From Branchiostoma floridae (lineage: Eukaryota > Chordata > Leptocardii > Amphioxiformes > Branchiostomatidae), in contig NC_049983.1 of the NCBI RefSeq assembly GCF_000003815.2, positions 5,997,276 through 6,061,275 on the forward strand: a DNA stretch of 64,000 nt. Direction: 5' to 3'. The notes beneath the pieces are model-generated. The model ran no database searches and had not been told where the DNA came from. It saw nothing but the letters and a program-made list of their open reading frames with translations. The position numbers and the translations under genes were made by a program. Shown piece after piece: positions 11,760-24,949 of the stretch. Positions within the stretch are counted from its first letter, which is position 1. Every line of letters begins with the position of its first letter.

Positions 11760-12165
11760 AATCTCCCTGTAAAAGAATGGACTCATCCAGTGTGCCCACG
11801 TAAAATAGTAAAATAGAGCAGTCCAAAGCAAGCGCTAAAAATGGATTTTGAATCATCACCGCCTAACCTGAATTTAAACTAACTCCGTGCAAGAATCGAC
11901 TCTTCATGTGATACCCCTATGTAACGTGTAGCAGTCAAAAATACTTCCACTAAAATAGGACTTTGACATAATCACCAAAGTCCAAAAATGAGTTTAAAGA
12001 AATACCCCCTCCGTGCAAGAATAGACTCTTCCAAAAACACCATGTAAAAATGCAAAATAGACCAGTCCAGAAATATTTCCACTGAACACACGACTTTTGT
12101 ATAAGAAACCCAGTCTAAAGTTGAATATAAATAAAAGTCCCTGTCCATGAATGGTCTCTTCCAGA
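11760..12165. repeat. Degenerate ~125-bp tandem repeat, about 3-4 units
   Basis: Anchor phrases such as tccgtgcaagaat.gactcttc recur at roughly 11,766, 11,885, 12,009 and 12,140 (119-131 bp apart), each followed by a similar cagtc.aaaa.tacttccact segment. Units are diverged by substitutions and small indels. Confidence 0.6.
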
Positions 12166-12337
12166 TAACACTAGACTTGCTAATTGGCTGTCAAATCCTC
12201 CTCAGGATATTGATTCAGGCTAGACCATTGGCTGCCTCTTTGATTAACACATGTCCAGGCCTGCCCTGCAAGAGAAGTCCTCATGTGGGTCAACGACCTT
12301 GAGGTCATTGACCCCTCCTTTTAGCCATTGGTTCATG

Positions 12338-12368
12338 CAAGGAGCTTTTATCCGATAAAAGCTCCTTG
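12338..12368. repeat. Perfect hairpin, 15-bp arms
   Basis: The arm caaggagcttttatc and its reverse complement are separated by one base. It is flanked by a direct repeat of gttcatgc (12,331 and 12,369). There is no bacterial-type terminator context, so it is probably a small foldback element. Confidence 0.6.
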
Positions 12369-13017
12369 GTTCATGCCAAGAAGTGTACGTGGGTCATTTG
12401 AATGAATATCCAATGCACCCCTGGCCTATACCAACATTTAGGTTATTTGGTCATAAAACCAGGGTACAAGAGCCCAAATTGTCCCTTTTTGGTCAAAAAT
12501 TGGCCAAAAAAATCACAAAGTTAAGCACTTTGTTGTACTTTATGCCCAAAGTGTTATTGAACCTGTATGGGCTTATGATCAAGGCACCTCTGTACCAAAT
12601 TTCAGTTCATTCGGTTTTTAAGAAAGAAGAAACATTACCAACACAATACTATGGTATGGCTGAAATATAATAAACAGTGCACTATAGTCCATTCCAATTG
12701 ACCGTGAGGATGTTTGTTGCCATTGTTTAGAATTGAAGTTTTGTAATTATATGTCTAGGACATTTGATACTTCAGAAATATTTTAACACTGTTTCAACAT
12801 TATAAATATTTCCCTAGTCCTGTAAAACTTTGGAAATATTCATGGTGTGGAATTGGATACTTCTAATGGTTTCTAAATAATGATAACAGCATTCTATCAT
12901 TATTTACCATTTTCTACCATTTTTCTTTTGTAAATGGTTCAGTGGGCTGGGAAGATAGCAATTCACACATCCTTGCAAAGTATGGTGGGGTGCCATGCAA
13001 CAATGGCCCACCACAAA

Positions 13018-13499
13018 NNNNNNNNNNNNNNNNNNNNNNNNNNNNNNNNNNNNNNNNNNNNNNNNNNNNNNNNNNNNNNNNNNNNNNNNNNNNNNNNNNN
13101 NNNNNNNNNNNNNNNNNNNNNNNNNNNNNNNNNNNNNNNNNNNNNNNNNNNNNNNNNNNNNNNNNNNNNNNNNNNNNNNNNNNNNNNNNNNNNNNNNNNN
13201 NNNNNNNNNNNNNNNNNNNNNNNNNNNNNNNNNNNNNNNNNNNNNNNNNNNNNNNNNNNNNNNNNNNNNNNNNNNNNNNNNNNNNNNNNNNNNNNNNNNN
13301 NNNNNNNNNNNNNNNNNNNNNNNNNNNNNNNNNNNNNNNNNNNNNNNNNNNNNNNNNNNNNNNNNNNNNNNNNNNNNNNNNNNNNNNNNNNNNNNNNNNN
13401 NNNNNNNNNNNNNNNNNNNNNNNNNNNNNNNNNNNNNNNNNNNNNNNNNNNNNNNNNNNNNNNNNNNNNNNNNNNNNNNNNNNNNNNNNNNNNNNNNNN
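13018..13499. other. Assembly gap (482 N)
   Basis: Run of N just upstream of the two-exon membrane-protein gene; its promoter or 5' exon may be missing here. Confidence 1.
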
Positions 13500-13658
13500 A
13501 CTGTATGCAAATGCATAAGGTCATTGACGCCAAGAAGGAAGTGCCAATCCATACAGAGACGTCTTTCTTTCGCCCGTATTGTGTCTCTCTCTTCACACAG
13601 ACTAGCACGACGGAAACAATCTACTGACCGAGGTCAGAGTCAAGAAACCTTTAGAAAG

Positions 13659-15966
13659 ATGTGGGCGAGTGTACAGTTTCTGGTGTTCATGGTTTCGGTG
13701 CCCGTAGCGTCTGCCTTAGGTATGCCATTTTGTTCTCGATGTTTAGGTGGGGTCACACATGCGTTTATATTCAAGTCCATTTGAGGTGCGTATGAAGCTC
13801 TTAATCTCTACCAGGCTCCACGGGTCACGGGGAAAATAGTACAAATTGGACAAATATAGATACATAACATGTCAGATGAGTTAGCTGACCGAGAAGTCTG
13901 GTTAGCGACCAGCTAACTCGTCTGACATGTTACCTGTTTACGTTTGTCCAATTTCTATTATTTTTCCCGGGACCTGTGGGGCCTGTGGAGGCATATACAC
14001 ATTTCACGCGCGCCATGATAGATCTAAAAGAGTTCAATGTGGCAAACAAAAGGCTGTCCATCATAATTAGCAGTTCAACCAATGATAGCCTGCCAATTAG
14101 GAAAGCGACCAATAAGTGAATGACTACAAATCCGTCAAAAATTTGCATTACTATGTTTTTATTTTGCATCTCTTAAGGGACTATGGGGTCAGTCTTCACT
14201 ACTCTAAATTGCTACATCTTTCGGTGCTTAACACTTCTTGTAATATTTATTACTCTATCTTGTATCATGAAAATTTGTGTGGTTTGGGGGGAAACTAAAT
14301 GGGACCTTATTTTAGAAATAAGTATTGTCTGTTGCCTCATGACCTCGTCTTNNNNNNNNNNNNNNNNNNNNNNNNNNNNNNNNNNNNNNNNNNNNNNNNN
14401 NNNNNNNNNNNNNNNNNNNNNNNNNNNNNNNNNNNNNNNNNNNNNNNNNNNCATATACTCCCATGCGTGCCTCATACGGACTTAAATATATACGCAGGTG
14501 TGACCCCACCTTTTGGTCCGTGTAACACCACCGGGTCTCATTCCATGATGCAACCAAGCGATTTGGAAGAGCGAATGACAAATTTTATGTCAAAACGAAT
14601 CTTTCTACGCTACGCTGTATGTGCTTTGCTGTATTTTTAGTCATGCTTTAAAGGTGGGGTCATAAGTGCGTATATATCTAAGTCCGTATGAGGCGCGCAT
14701 GGGAGTATTTGCCTCCACCAGGCCCCACAGGTCGTTGGAAAAATAATAGAAATTGGACAAACGTAAACAGGTAACATGTCGGACGAGTTAGCTGGGTCGC
14801 TAACCATACTTCTCGGTCAGCTAACTCATCTGGCATGTTATGTATCTATATTTGTCCAATTTGTACTATTTTTCCCGCGACCTGTGGAGCCTGGTAGAGA
14901 CTAAGAGCTTCATACGCACCTCAAACGGACTTGAATATATACGCATGTGTGAACCCTGTGACCTTTACATTTTGCATGACATTCTTATCATGAAGTCAAC
15001 GCCTGTTATACGAATTCAAATCGTAGCGAGATCGCAACGCGATCGCCGTCTGGAGGAAATGGGCGCCTAAGTTCAGCAAAATCGACTGACGTGATTCCCC
15101 AACATCTAATAATGAATTCGAATATAATTTAAACACTTAACTAAAAAGGGTGAGGCGCTATGATGTAAGCTCGTTTAGCAGATTAACATGGCTGTCGTGA
15201 CATACACAGGCCACGAAAGTAGTTCGTCCACTTTAATCTATTCAAAGAAAATTACGTAAGGACCCCAAAAGGGCAGTGCCACTTGCCCCATCGCTTCAGT
15301 TTCTGCTATAGATAAAGTCATTTTAAGCGTCGTGTATTTCTTTGTTCCTATGACAGAAGTTAAAGGACATTTTTCTGTGATCCAGCTTGCTTTTCTGATT
15401 TTCATAAACAAATGTATCTTTTTATTTGAAATTTCGACAGTGGTTAAAGAGTTGTTTCAAACTTGGTTCTGTGATTGCATTATATTACATGATTTACAAA
15501 ATTTCTTTTCACAGATGCCGGTATCCCCATTTCCGCGATTCTCGGTTTCGGCGGTGTCGGTGTTTGCTGGGTGTTCATGTGTTGCTTTTTTTGCTTTTGT
15601 CAACGAGGCGAACGTGAACGAAACGGGCCGACATACCCTACAAGACCCGTGCCGACTTATACCGTATCCCAGCACATCAGTATGAGTCCTACAGGAGTGC
15701 AGAACAACGCCTTTACTCCTGAGCAGCAACCCGCCTTCAATCCCCTGTACCCCCCTGCTTACAACCCACAAGCTTTACCCGTCGTTAGCTATCCAGCTAA
15801 CACCACTGCATATCCTCCCCCTCCCCAATACCCTCCCTCCTCAGCCCCACCACTATCCCCTCCTGCCGCCCCCTCCTCCCCACCCCAAGATTTCCCCCCT
15901 CCACCGGTTTACGAAGATGCTGCGAAATCGCCTCCTCCTCAACCACCACCACCAGACTCTCCCTGA
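13659..15966 (+). CDS. Small type I membrane protein with PPxY-rich cytosolic tail, two exons
   Basis: Exon 1 is 13659-13719 and exon 2 is 15515-15966. The donor G|GTATGC and the acceptor cttttcacag join in phase 1 and complete a GAT codon, giving 170 residues. Residues 1-20 form a signal peptide (MWASVQFLVFMVSVPVASAL). Only about five residues precede a transmembrane helix (about 26-48) that runs into a cysteine cluster, CCFFCFC, probably palmitoylated. The remaining 120 residues are rich in Pro and Tyr, with PPAY (100-103), PPQY (123-126) and PPVY (150-153). PPxY motifs bind WW domains such as those of NEDD4-family ubiquitin ligases. The layout recalls WBP1/VOPP1 or Shisa-like adaptors, but I cannot assign orthology. 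Neither exon is convincing alone; the gene shows only when they are spliced. The intron contains two inverted MITEs and a gap. Confidence 0.75.
13745..14511. mobile_element. Palindromic MITE A, interrupted
   Basis: It starts aggtggggtcacacatgcg and ends with the inverse, gtgaccccacct. Apart from a nested segment (about 13,993-14,452, including a 100-N gap) it is a ~310-bp near-perfect palindrome that matches MITE B in reverse orientation. The sequence catata occurs on both sides of the nested segment and may be a target duplication. Confidence 0.75.
14352..14451. other. Assembly gap (100 N)
   Basis: Run of N inside MITE A's nested insertion. Exactly 100 bases, so the true length is unknown. 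Confidence 1.
14652..14957. mobile_element. Palindromic MITE B, intact
   Basis: 306 bp forming one long foldback. The left half (aggtggggtca...tccaccaggccccacaggtcg...) is complementary to the right half (...cgacctgtggagcctggtagag...tgtgaaccct). Its centre is around gagttagctgggtcgc. It is the same family as MITE A in the opposite orientation 140 bp away. Related fragments (ctaccagactccatggg) occur at 16,110 and 42,250. Confidence 0.8.
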
Positions 15967-17409
15967 GTGAGTGTTCATCCACGGTACGCCTGTATATGGA
16001 GCTCCATATGTTGAAGACACCGCCGCCAAGTCAGACAGTAGTACCTTCTTCCAGACAGTCGTCTTCGCACAGACGAACCGGCTTCACTCCACTAACCTTT
16101 TATATAGCTAGTCCCTACCAGACTCCATGGGTTTCTGGAAAAATACCAATGGTTACACTATGACCGGCCAACTCTGGAAAATTCTTCAGTCTATTTGGCC
16201 ACTTTGGGGATTTTGTTTTTCAAGTAACCCACGGAGTCTTGTAGACATGGACCGTACTTAAGCTGGGTTCGTATTAGCGCAACTAAATGACATATCATCT
16301 TAGACCAGCTGGCGTTGTACCAATCTAACCATAATGTCAGTTTTGAATTATGGAAGCTGTTTCAGCTATTACTAGTACCTCCAAGATCCAAATGCTTTTA
16401 CTTAAACTATCTATGCTGGAACTTCACGTTTTTTTTTTATTTACTGCTGAGTGTTCAGTTGTCAGCTAGAAACCTCGTTTCACTATTGGTAGTAATATTG
16501 ATCATAGTAATATCTTCAATAGGCTGTTCGTGGTTTTAAAGTGTACGTTGTCGCTGAATCCATTGGTGTTTCCTGACATTGTTTTGACTTATCTGGAATT
16601 ATACATTATACATTAGACAGCTGTACTAGCCACCGAGTGTGCTATGTTCAAATACAATTTTCATGATCATAGATGATGATTTTATTGCAAACTAGGCCAT
16701 GTTGATTTGATTATATGAGTCACATACTCTGGGGACCCAAAAACTGATGCAAGCGTGCGAGTAAAGAAAAGTTTAACAAATAAAATGTTGCCTCCATTAT
16801 GAAAACTAAGTGGTCAGGCCAGGAAGGTTGAACAAATGACTGAACATACAGAATATATTACTGTATATCGAAAAATAGATTCTTCATTTTTGACAATTTG
16901 ACAATTTACCCTTCAGCACATAATAATATGGCTACACACATAATCCAACCCACAAAAAAAAGACACACACACATTGTTCCCAATCACAGTTTCATCCACC
17001 ATTTAGCACATGAATGATAAAGGCAAGACACAAAACCACATTTGCCAACTATGATTGGTCCAATAAACTCCAGAGCAGGTTGTTTCAGTCAGGACCAATA
17101 CATGTCATACTGATTACTAAACGCACAAAACCAAAGTATGAGATTCTACCCAGGCTAGATATCACTAAGACAAAACACACCTAAATATACGCCACATTAA
17201 TGTATACAATAAATTTCCCCAATATCAAACCTGCATTGTCATTTGTGCTGAAAACACCATCCACACACAGGTAAAAAAATTGTTCCTGTCGCTTTCACCA
17301 AACACAAAAGCAAACTGTTTAACATACCTGTGCCGAACACCCTCACAACTAAACACCCCTGTCCCTGCATTATCCATACACATTGGGCCACAAAGTATAC
17401 ATTTGTCTG
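15967..17409. other. Intergenic, repeat fragments only
   Basis: No gene seen. At 16,105-16,260 an imperfect inverted repeat (ctaccagactccatgggtt ... aacccacggagtcttgtaga) looks like a diverged relative of the MITEs in the neighbouring intron. 16,700-16,890 is a partial copy of the 421-bp TIR element. Confidence 0.5.
16700..16890. mobile_element. 421-bp TIR element, diverged partial copy
   Basis: It matches the left half of 2,758-3,178, including the TGTTGATTT end and the actgatgc.agcgtgcga and actaagtggtcag motifs, with many substitutions. The right end is missing. Confidence 0.6.
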
Positions 17410-17419
17410 AATGTTTAGC

Positions 17420-19375
17420 TTAGTCTTCTGCTGTCTGTTGTTTGCAACAGCATTTGAACGGGAGCATGATAAAATTACGTATCGCCCTGACACATGCCCG
17501 GGCCCGACCGCGGGCGTTTTTCCTCACTGCTTTGTCTTCGGCGTTGTTCTGTCCAATGTCATTCATGTCGCCTGTACCGTATTGAGTTTTGTCAGTGTCG
17601 TGTACTGTAATGTCACATGTGTCTTCAGTTTTTCGTAAGTCGTCTACACTAACGTCACATTCAGTCTTTCGTAAGTCGTCCACAATACTGTCAGTCGCAA
17701 TGTCACTTGTGTCGTCCACTACTACTGTCACGTCTGATACAGTCACAGTCTGTCCGTTGTCTGTCTGTCTCTTGTCCTCTTTCTCCTCCTTCTCCTCCTC
17801 CTCCTCCTCCTTCTCCCCCTTCTCCTCCTTCTCCTCCTCCTTCTCCTCCTCCTCCTCCTTCTCCTCCTCCTCCCCCTTCTCCTCTTTCTCCTCCTCCTTC
17901 TCCTCCTCCTCCTCCTTCTTCTCCTCCTCCTCCTTCTCCTCCTTCTCCTCCTTCTCCTCCTTCTCCTCCTTCTCCTCCTTCTCCTCCTTCTCCTCCTTCT
18001 CCTCCTTCTCCTCCTTCTCCTCCTCCTCCTTCTCCTCCTTCTTCTCTTTCTCCTCCTCTATCTCCTCCTCCTTCTCCTCCTTCTCCTCTATCTCCTCCTC
18101 CTTCTCCTCCTTCTCCTCCTCCTCCTCCTCCTTCTCCTCCTCCTTCTCCTCCTCCTCCTTCTCNNNNNNNNNNNNNNNNNNNNNNNNNNNNNNNNNNNNN
18201 NNNNNNNNNNNNNNNNNNNNNNNNNNNNNNNNNNNNNNNNNNNNNNNNNNNNNNNNNNNNNNNCCGATATTGCGACTCACCTTTGGAATTGCATTCACTT
18301 AATGTTGGAAGCGACATGTATGCTACATTGTCTATCGTAACTTATAAATGAGATATTATAAAAGAGTGATTTATCTATGAGAATTACATGGCTTAAAGGT
18401 CAGATAAGAGAGTAAAGATGGTTCCAAGTAGGTTCTTTTTTTAACCGCCTTGGTGTACCAAACACTACATGTAAATTAACAGATTTGAATGAATGAATGA
18501 ATGAATGAATGAATAAATGAAAGAAAGAAAGAAAGAAAGAATGAATGAATGAATGAATGAAAGAATGAATGAAAGAATGAATGAATGACTGAGTGAATGA
18601 CTGAATGAATGAATGACAACTGAAATGTCGTTATTAGACTCTCGTTATCAGATTCTCTACAGCTCCTTGTGACTCTACGAGCTGTGGAGAACTGAACTGT
18701 GTAGAGTCACAAGGAGTTGTAGAGAATGATACGGAAAGGGTCACTGAACCTTGAAAGTGGAACTCTAAAGAACTTTAGAGAACTCTTGAGAGTTATGTGT
18801 ACAATGCACAGAAATAGAGACGAGAAGAGACAGTTATTATGGTATGATAGATCTGATCGAGTGATTTTTAATGTCCCAATGGTCATCAGTAGACTAGACG
18901 TTTGGGGCATGGGATACCCCTGGCAGGTTCGTTCACCTGCCCTCCGAGAGATTGTAAATATGAGTACGAAATTACAACAATATAAGGATATAATTTATTT
19001 TATTTTAACAGGATTGCTATGTGCCACATGTTTAATGTCACGGCTTCCCCTTTGTAAATACTTCAGCTATGCAATGCTCTCCCAAGGGTGGAATAAAGTA
19101 CAAGAAAGAAAGAAAGAAAGAAATGAATGAATGAATGAAAGAATGAATGAAAGAATGAATGAATGACTGAGTGAATGACTGAATGACTGAATGAATGAAT
19201 GAATGACAACTGAAATGTCGTTATTAGACTATACACTCACAGGAACAGTCCGTACGTCTGCCTTATTCACAAACGGTCTGCCTAGCTCATTAACACACAA
19301 TCCACAGCCATCAGTGATACACCACATGGTGGTATAGCATTTGGGACATCTCAGGTGGAAGTTGTGGGTGTCCAC
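17420..19375 (-). CDS. Cys-rich, Glu/Lys-repeat protein, last two exons (copy P2)
   Basis: This is the paralogue of 9,806-11,068. Exon A is 19375-19241 (acceptor cctcatcag, donor gtgagt) and encodes exactly the same 45 residues as copy P1, although six bases differ. The final exon runs from about 18,285 to the stop at 17,420 and crosses a 100-N gap, so its start and frame through the gap are unproven. Its middle is a long EEKEEK tract encoded by a CTC/CTT simple repeat. It then returns to the shared KRQTDNGQTV, VDDTSDIATD and GQNN segments and ends VRAIRNFIMLPFKCCCKQQTAED, again a basic segment plus Cys cluster. The intron is enlarged by microsatellites and an inserted repeat (18,641-19,105). 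The gene is divergent to the kinase copy at 23,130. Confidence 0.6.
17780..18163. repeat. (CTCCTT)n-type simple repeat, in coding frame
   Basis: Almost pure C/T tract of CTC and CTT triplets, reading Glu/Lys on the minus strand. The other frames give artefactual Ser/Phe-, Pro- or Gly-rich frames. It abuts the assembly gap, so its true length is unknown. Confidence 0.95.
18164..18263. other. Assembly gap (100 N)
   Basis: Run of N at the edge of the C/T repeat, inside the last exon of the P2 gene. Confidence 1.
18487..19215. repeat. (GAAT)n/(GAAA)n microsatellites flanking an inserted repeat
   Basis: The tract gaatgaatg...aaagaaag...gaatgactg ending in gacaactgaaatgtcgttattagact occurs twice, at 18,487-18,640 and 19,105-19,230. 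Between them lies about 460 bp that ends in aataaagtacaagaaagaaag, like a LINE or SINE tail. It opens with a hairpin at 18,652-18,727 (arms attctctacagctccttgtg and complement, one mismatch). Copy P1 has only one such tract (10,865-10,910), so this is an insertion specific to P2. Confidence 0.6.
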
Positions 19376-19898
19376 CTGATGAGGACAGAAACAAACATAC
19401 ATCGCGTAATCCTTACGTCACAAGCTATCTGACTAATCAAGATCATAGTCTGCCCAGGTCAAAAGATACAAAAAAATAAAGTTCTACTGTAGTACCAAGG
19501 TCACACACCAGGGGACCCAAAATGGACCTTGACCTTTGTCTTCCTAACACCTACCCACACACCGAAAATCATCGTAATATCCAGAGGTTCTTGAGTTATG
19601 CTGACCACAAATATCCGGAAAGACAGACAGACACAGACACATCGACAGACAGACACATCCAAAACTATATGTCCCTTTTTCATGGAGATAACTAGAGACT
19701 AGAAAGGCAACATTTTTTACAAAAATGCAGGATGTTTCACTCCCAATATTGAAGGCAGTATGAAACGGTGCCTTCAGAAATAAGATATTTTCTCCCCCTA
19801 ATATACTAACGTTACTTCAGTATTCATACGTTTCTCTCAGTTTGAGGCATCAATACAATATCTTCAAGTTGTATGATCAATATCATATGTACGATGAA
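19376..19898. other. Spacer between blocks P2 and Q2
   Basis: It is collinear with 11,069-11,340 (gagactagaaaggcaacatt, gaggcatcaatat). It contains a (CAGA)n-type tract at 19,617-19,655 preceded by a dispersed-repeat tail (aaaatcatcgtaatatccag). No exon seen. Confidence 0.5.
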
Positions 19899-20408
19899 TT
19901 TCACATATGACATACTTGCAACATACTTATGTACATGCACTGCACCTATCTCATATCACAAAAGTGAGGGAACTTATGATTTTACCTGTAACTAAATTGG
20001 ACATTGCTATCATTAACATAGTTTACATAGCAAATGAAAAACTACTAATTGCACCTCACTTATTATTTGTGGCAACTGATTCTTAGTTCATGTAGTCCGT
20101 GTCTTATGTTTGTAATTTTTAAATAATCTTATTATTCTGAGCCACCGGGGCTCAAAACACTCCTTGGTCAACTGAAATCCTTATGTCACCAGTAGATCTG
20201 CCTGGAAATTAATCTTAAAATTAATCTTAAAATCACTGGAGAAACAAACGCCGGGAAGCAATACGGACCATGCGGAAATAACATGTATTGCACAAATCAA
20301 GAAACAAACTTACATCACTCAGTCTCAGTGGTTGCTTGCACCTCCTACATTGATGTCCGAACTGTGGAGAAATCATTTCATCTCTTAATTTTCTTATGCC
20401 AAAGGCCA

Positions 20409-20823
20409 TGTTGATTTCATTATATGGATGTCATCCCCTGAGAACCACAAAACTGATGCGAGCGTGCGAATGAAAAAGAAAGTTTGGCCCAAAAGTTGCC
20501 TAGATTATAAAATCTAAGTGGTCAGAAATGATTAACAAATGACTTCTTCTTTTTCTCGTGTGAACAAATCTCTGAAAACATGTATAGTATATACTTAACA
20601 CTAGATCCTTCATTTTTTGTTCTTTCGCATCTTCGTCTATGACCTTGGAATTTGACCTTGCCACTCTATGGCATTAGTAGGCATTTTTTGTGTGCAATCT
20701 ACGGCATATCTTTCCTCATTTGCATTTGTTTTGTAGCATTTATGGTTGAAACGTTCTATTTTCTAGAATAAACGGCCGAAAATTGATGGGCACTCGTATG
20801 TCATCCGTATAATGAAATCAACA
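20409..20823. mobile_element. 421-bp TIR element, copy 2
   Basis: Nearly identical to 2,758-3,178, with the same TGTTGATTTCATTATATGG ends. It was present before the block duplicated, because both copies hold it at the same place. Confidence 0.7.
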
Positions 20824-23129
20824 TTCCCTAATAGACAATCCTTTGCGAAATACACTGCATCTAGATCTGTATCTGTATTTGAATGGAGTAAAACACCAGA
20901 GAACATAATATATAATAGAAATTAAGAAATCCAAGTTGTTTTTATCCATCTATGGTAACTGTAATGCGGCATATATGTTCAATGCGTGTGCAGAAAAAAT
21001 ACGCTGTGCCGACAATGTTCTAGAACAACATGGAGTTAACTGAAGCTTCATACTCATAGCTACTATACGGAATTGAAAAATGAGCTCTCAAAGCAAACAC
21101 TGCCTCTTCATTGTTAAACGGCAAAACCACAGCAAATATATTTTAAGTTTGAGTCAAAATAGATTTTGAGAAGGAGTGTGAATGTATGCCTATGGCGAAA
21201 TGTCACGAGCTCAAAGAAACAACCGACCAAACAAACTGAAAGATAAAAGAGGTTGGAATTCGGTATATTGGCAAACAAAGATTTCAGAACTTACCGGGGT
21301 GAACAGGTTCCTAACGGTCAATCTAACCGACTCCAAGTCCAACTCTTTTGAGAGGACTGCGGGCATTTTAGATATTGTCTGTCAATATAATTTTTTGACG
21401 GAAATACCTCAAATTATTTCAAATCTCACAAAATCTAGTTGAAAGATTCGGCACCAAAGAAAAATCGTGCGAACCCTAGCTCGAAGATGATTTGTGTGGT
21501 GGGCAACTCGACTGTGACGTCATAACGTTCCGATCTCTTTTCTGTTGCGTTCAGGTCGATCGCTGATTGGCTGAAAGTATGTGACATAATGACGTAACTG
21601 ACAAGGACGCTTGAATCGACAAAGCGCGAAGGACCATGGGAAACAAGGACGCCATACAAATACGTCATATACACGTAACAATGTGCTCGTCTCGCTTGGT
21701 AACCCAAAGCGTCGGCCGCACACGTCATTGTTTATTAAAGGTCAACGCAAGGAAAATGTATATATAACATCAACATGCTCATTGAATTGATTTTTGCCTG
21801 ATTATGACAAAGAGACTATTCTCCGGAAATGGTGAAAATGACGAGTAAGTGGAAAAAACATGTCGTGTGGTAGTTTCAGAAGTGACAATAGTTTTCAATT
21901 AAGTGAAACAAAATGAGGGATTTTGTGGACAACCAGCTCGTGGTATCCATTCTACACTAGTTATGATTTTATGATTTGCTTGACTGATCGCCCTTGCTGA
22001 ATTAATTTGGAGCTAGAATTGGATTTAACGTTATAGGGTTGTGTTGGTTGGAGAGTGGGGCTAACATCAAAGCTTCCGAACCATTTTAGATAGCCGTGTT
22101 GACTGTTGCGGGCTTTTCTTGCTAACGGTCGACACGTCTAGGTTGATGAAGTGATTCATTCATTGTCTATTTTAAGGCAAATATACTTGTCATTTGAACT
22201 TAACGCCATCCAGACACAGGTTAACAAACTTGCTGAACACCATACACACATAAGCGAGCATACCTGTCCTTGGTACTGAACAGTAACACAAGTAAACAAG
22301 CCGTTCCTGCACAGTCCATACACACGGGGAAGCATGTAACAATCCCTGGGTTCTGGAGTAAAGGAGGAAATGTGACGATTCTTCAGTTTTGGCGGGAAGT
22401 TTTCCCTGATTGCAGTTTGATGATGGGTTAAATAACATTGTTGTGTAAGCTCCGCTTCCCTACGGATGTCATATTGGAGGTGAAGGTATCTTTAGAGAAG
22501 GTTTGATACAAGGTGAAACAACGCAGTCTTTTTTGAGAGGCAACCAGATATAACCTGTGCTGCGTGGTGAAGAAGGTGTCGACTTTGAGACTGTATGATT
22601 TGGATTATAAAAGTTTTTTATTTCGTGTATATAATACGCAACTGCCTTTCTAGTGTGAGTCGGCTGCAATTATGTGACCTCCGCAGAGCGGCGTTTCAAA
22701 GTAGTCGTGAGAAGGTGATAAGCCGACAGTTTTTGTTTTAAATTTTGTGGCTTGTACCCTATACTAAAACATATTCGTTTTTGGTATTCCTGAATTGCAC
22801 TATATTTTATTTTTCCGCGTTGAAGGCAGTCACCTTGTAGCTATACAAATCCCCAAGGGCCAAATGTTTTTCTACCACAACAGAATGTGTGTTATGCTAA
22901 TGAGTACTTCAGTTGCCAATGACGAGACATAAAACTAGTCTCGTGATCGAAACGCGATGGAGCGATTTCATCAGTAATTGCAGTCGGCAGTTCCTCTTTC
23001 ACTTTTACGGCAGTAAATCCGACAGTTTCTGTGCAGCAGTCCTTATATCGTACACGTACGTAGTGCTTTTCAGTAGCTCCTAGCTGTAAGCAAATCCAAG
23101 TTGAAGACGGCGATAACGTTAAGTGGACA

Positions 23130-24794
<1,665 letters not shown>

Positions 24795-24949
24795 TAAATG
24801 CAGTATGTTGAAATACTAAGTACATTTTGCGTGGTTGAGACTCAGCTTGCTTTTAGGCACACAATTAAGTGTCAACAAGACTTTACACATGTTTTGACTA
24901 ACAAGTTACGATCTTCAAAAATTTTCTCATTTCTACATCACAGGTTTGC

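Larger units (their letters stand above)
11069..13017. other. Intergenic or 5' intron, no exon recognised
   Basis: This would contain upstream exons of the minus-strand gene, but none is recognisable. At 11,340 the homology to the second P copy ends. A degenerate ~125-bp tandem repeat fills 11,760-12,165, a 15-bp-arm hairpin lies at 12,338-12,368, and 12,380-12,660 resembles dispersed repeat DNA (ccaaatttcagttcattcgg). Confidence 0.5.

Noticed and set aside
17703-18351. Pro/Ser-, Ser/Phe- and Gly/Glu-rich frames over the C/T repeat
   Set aside because: They are alternative frames of one simple repeat and run through N. Only the minus-strand Glu/Lys frame continues into sequence shared with the paralogue.
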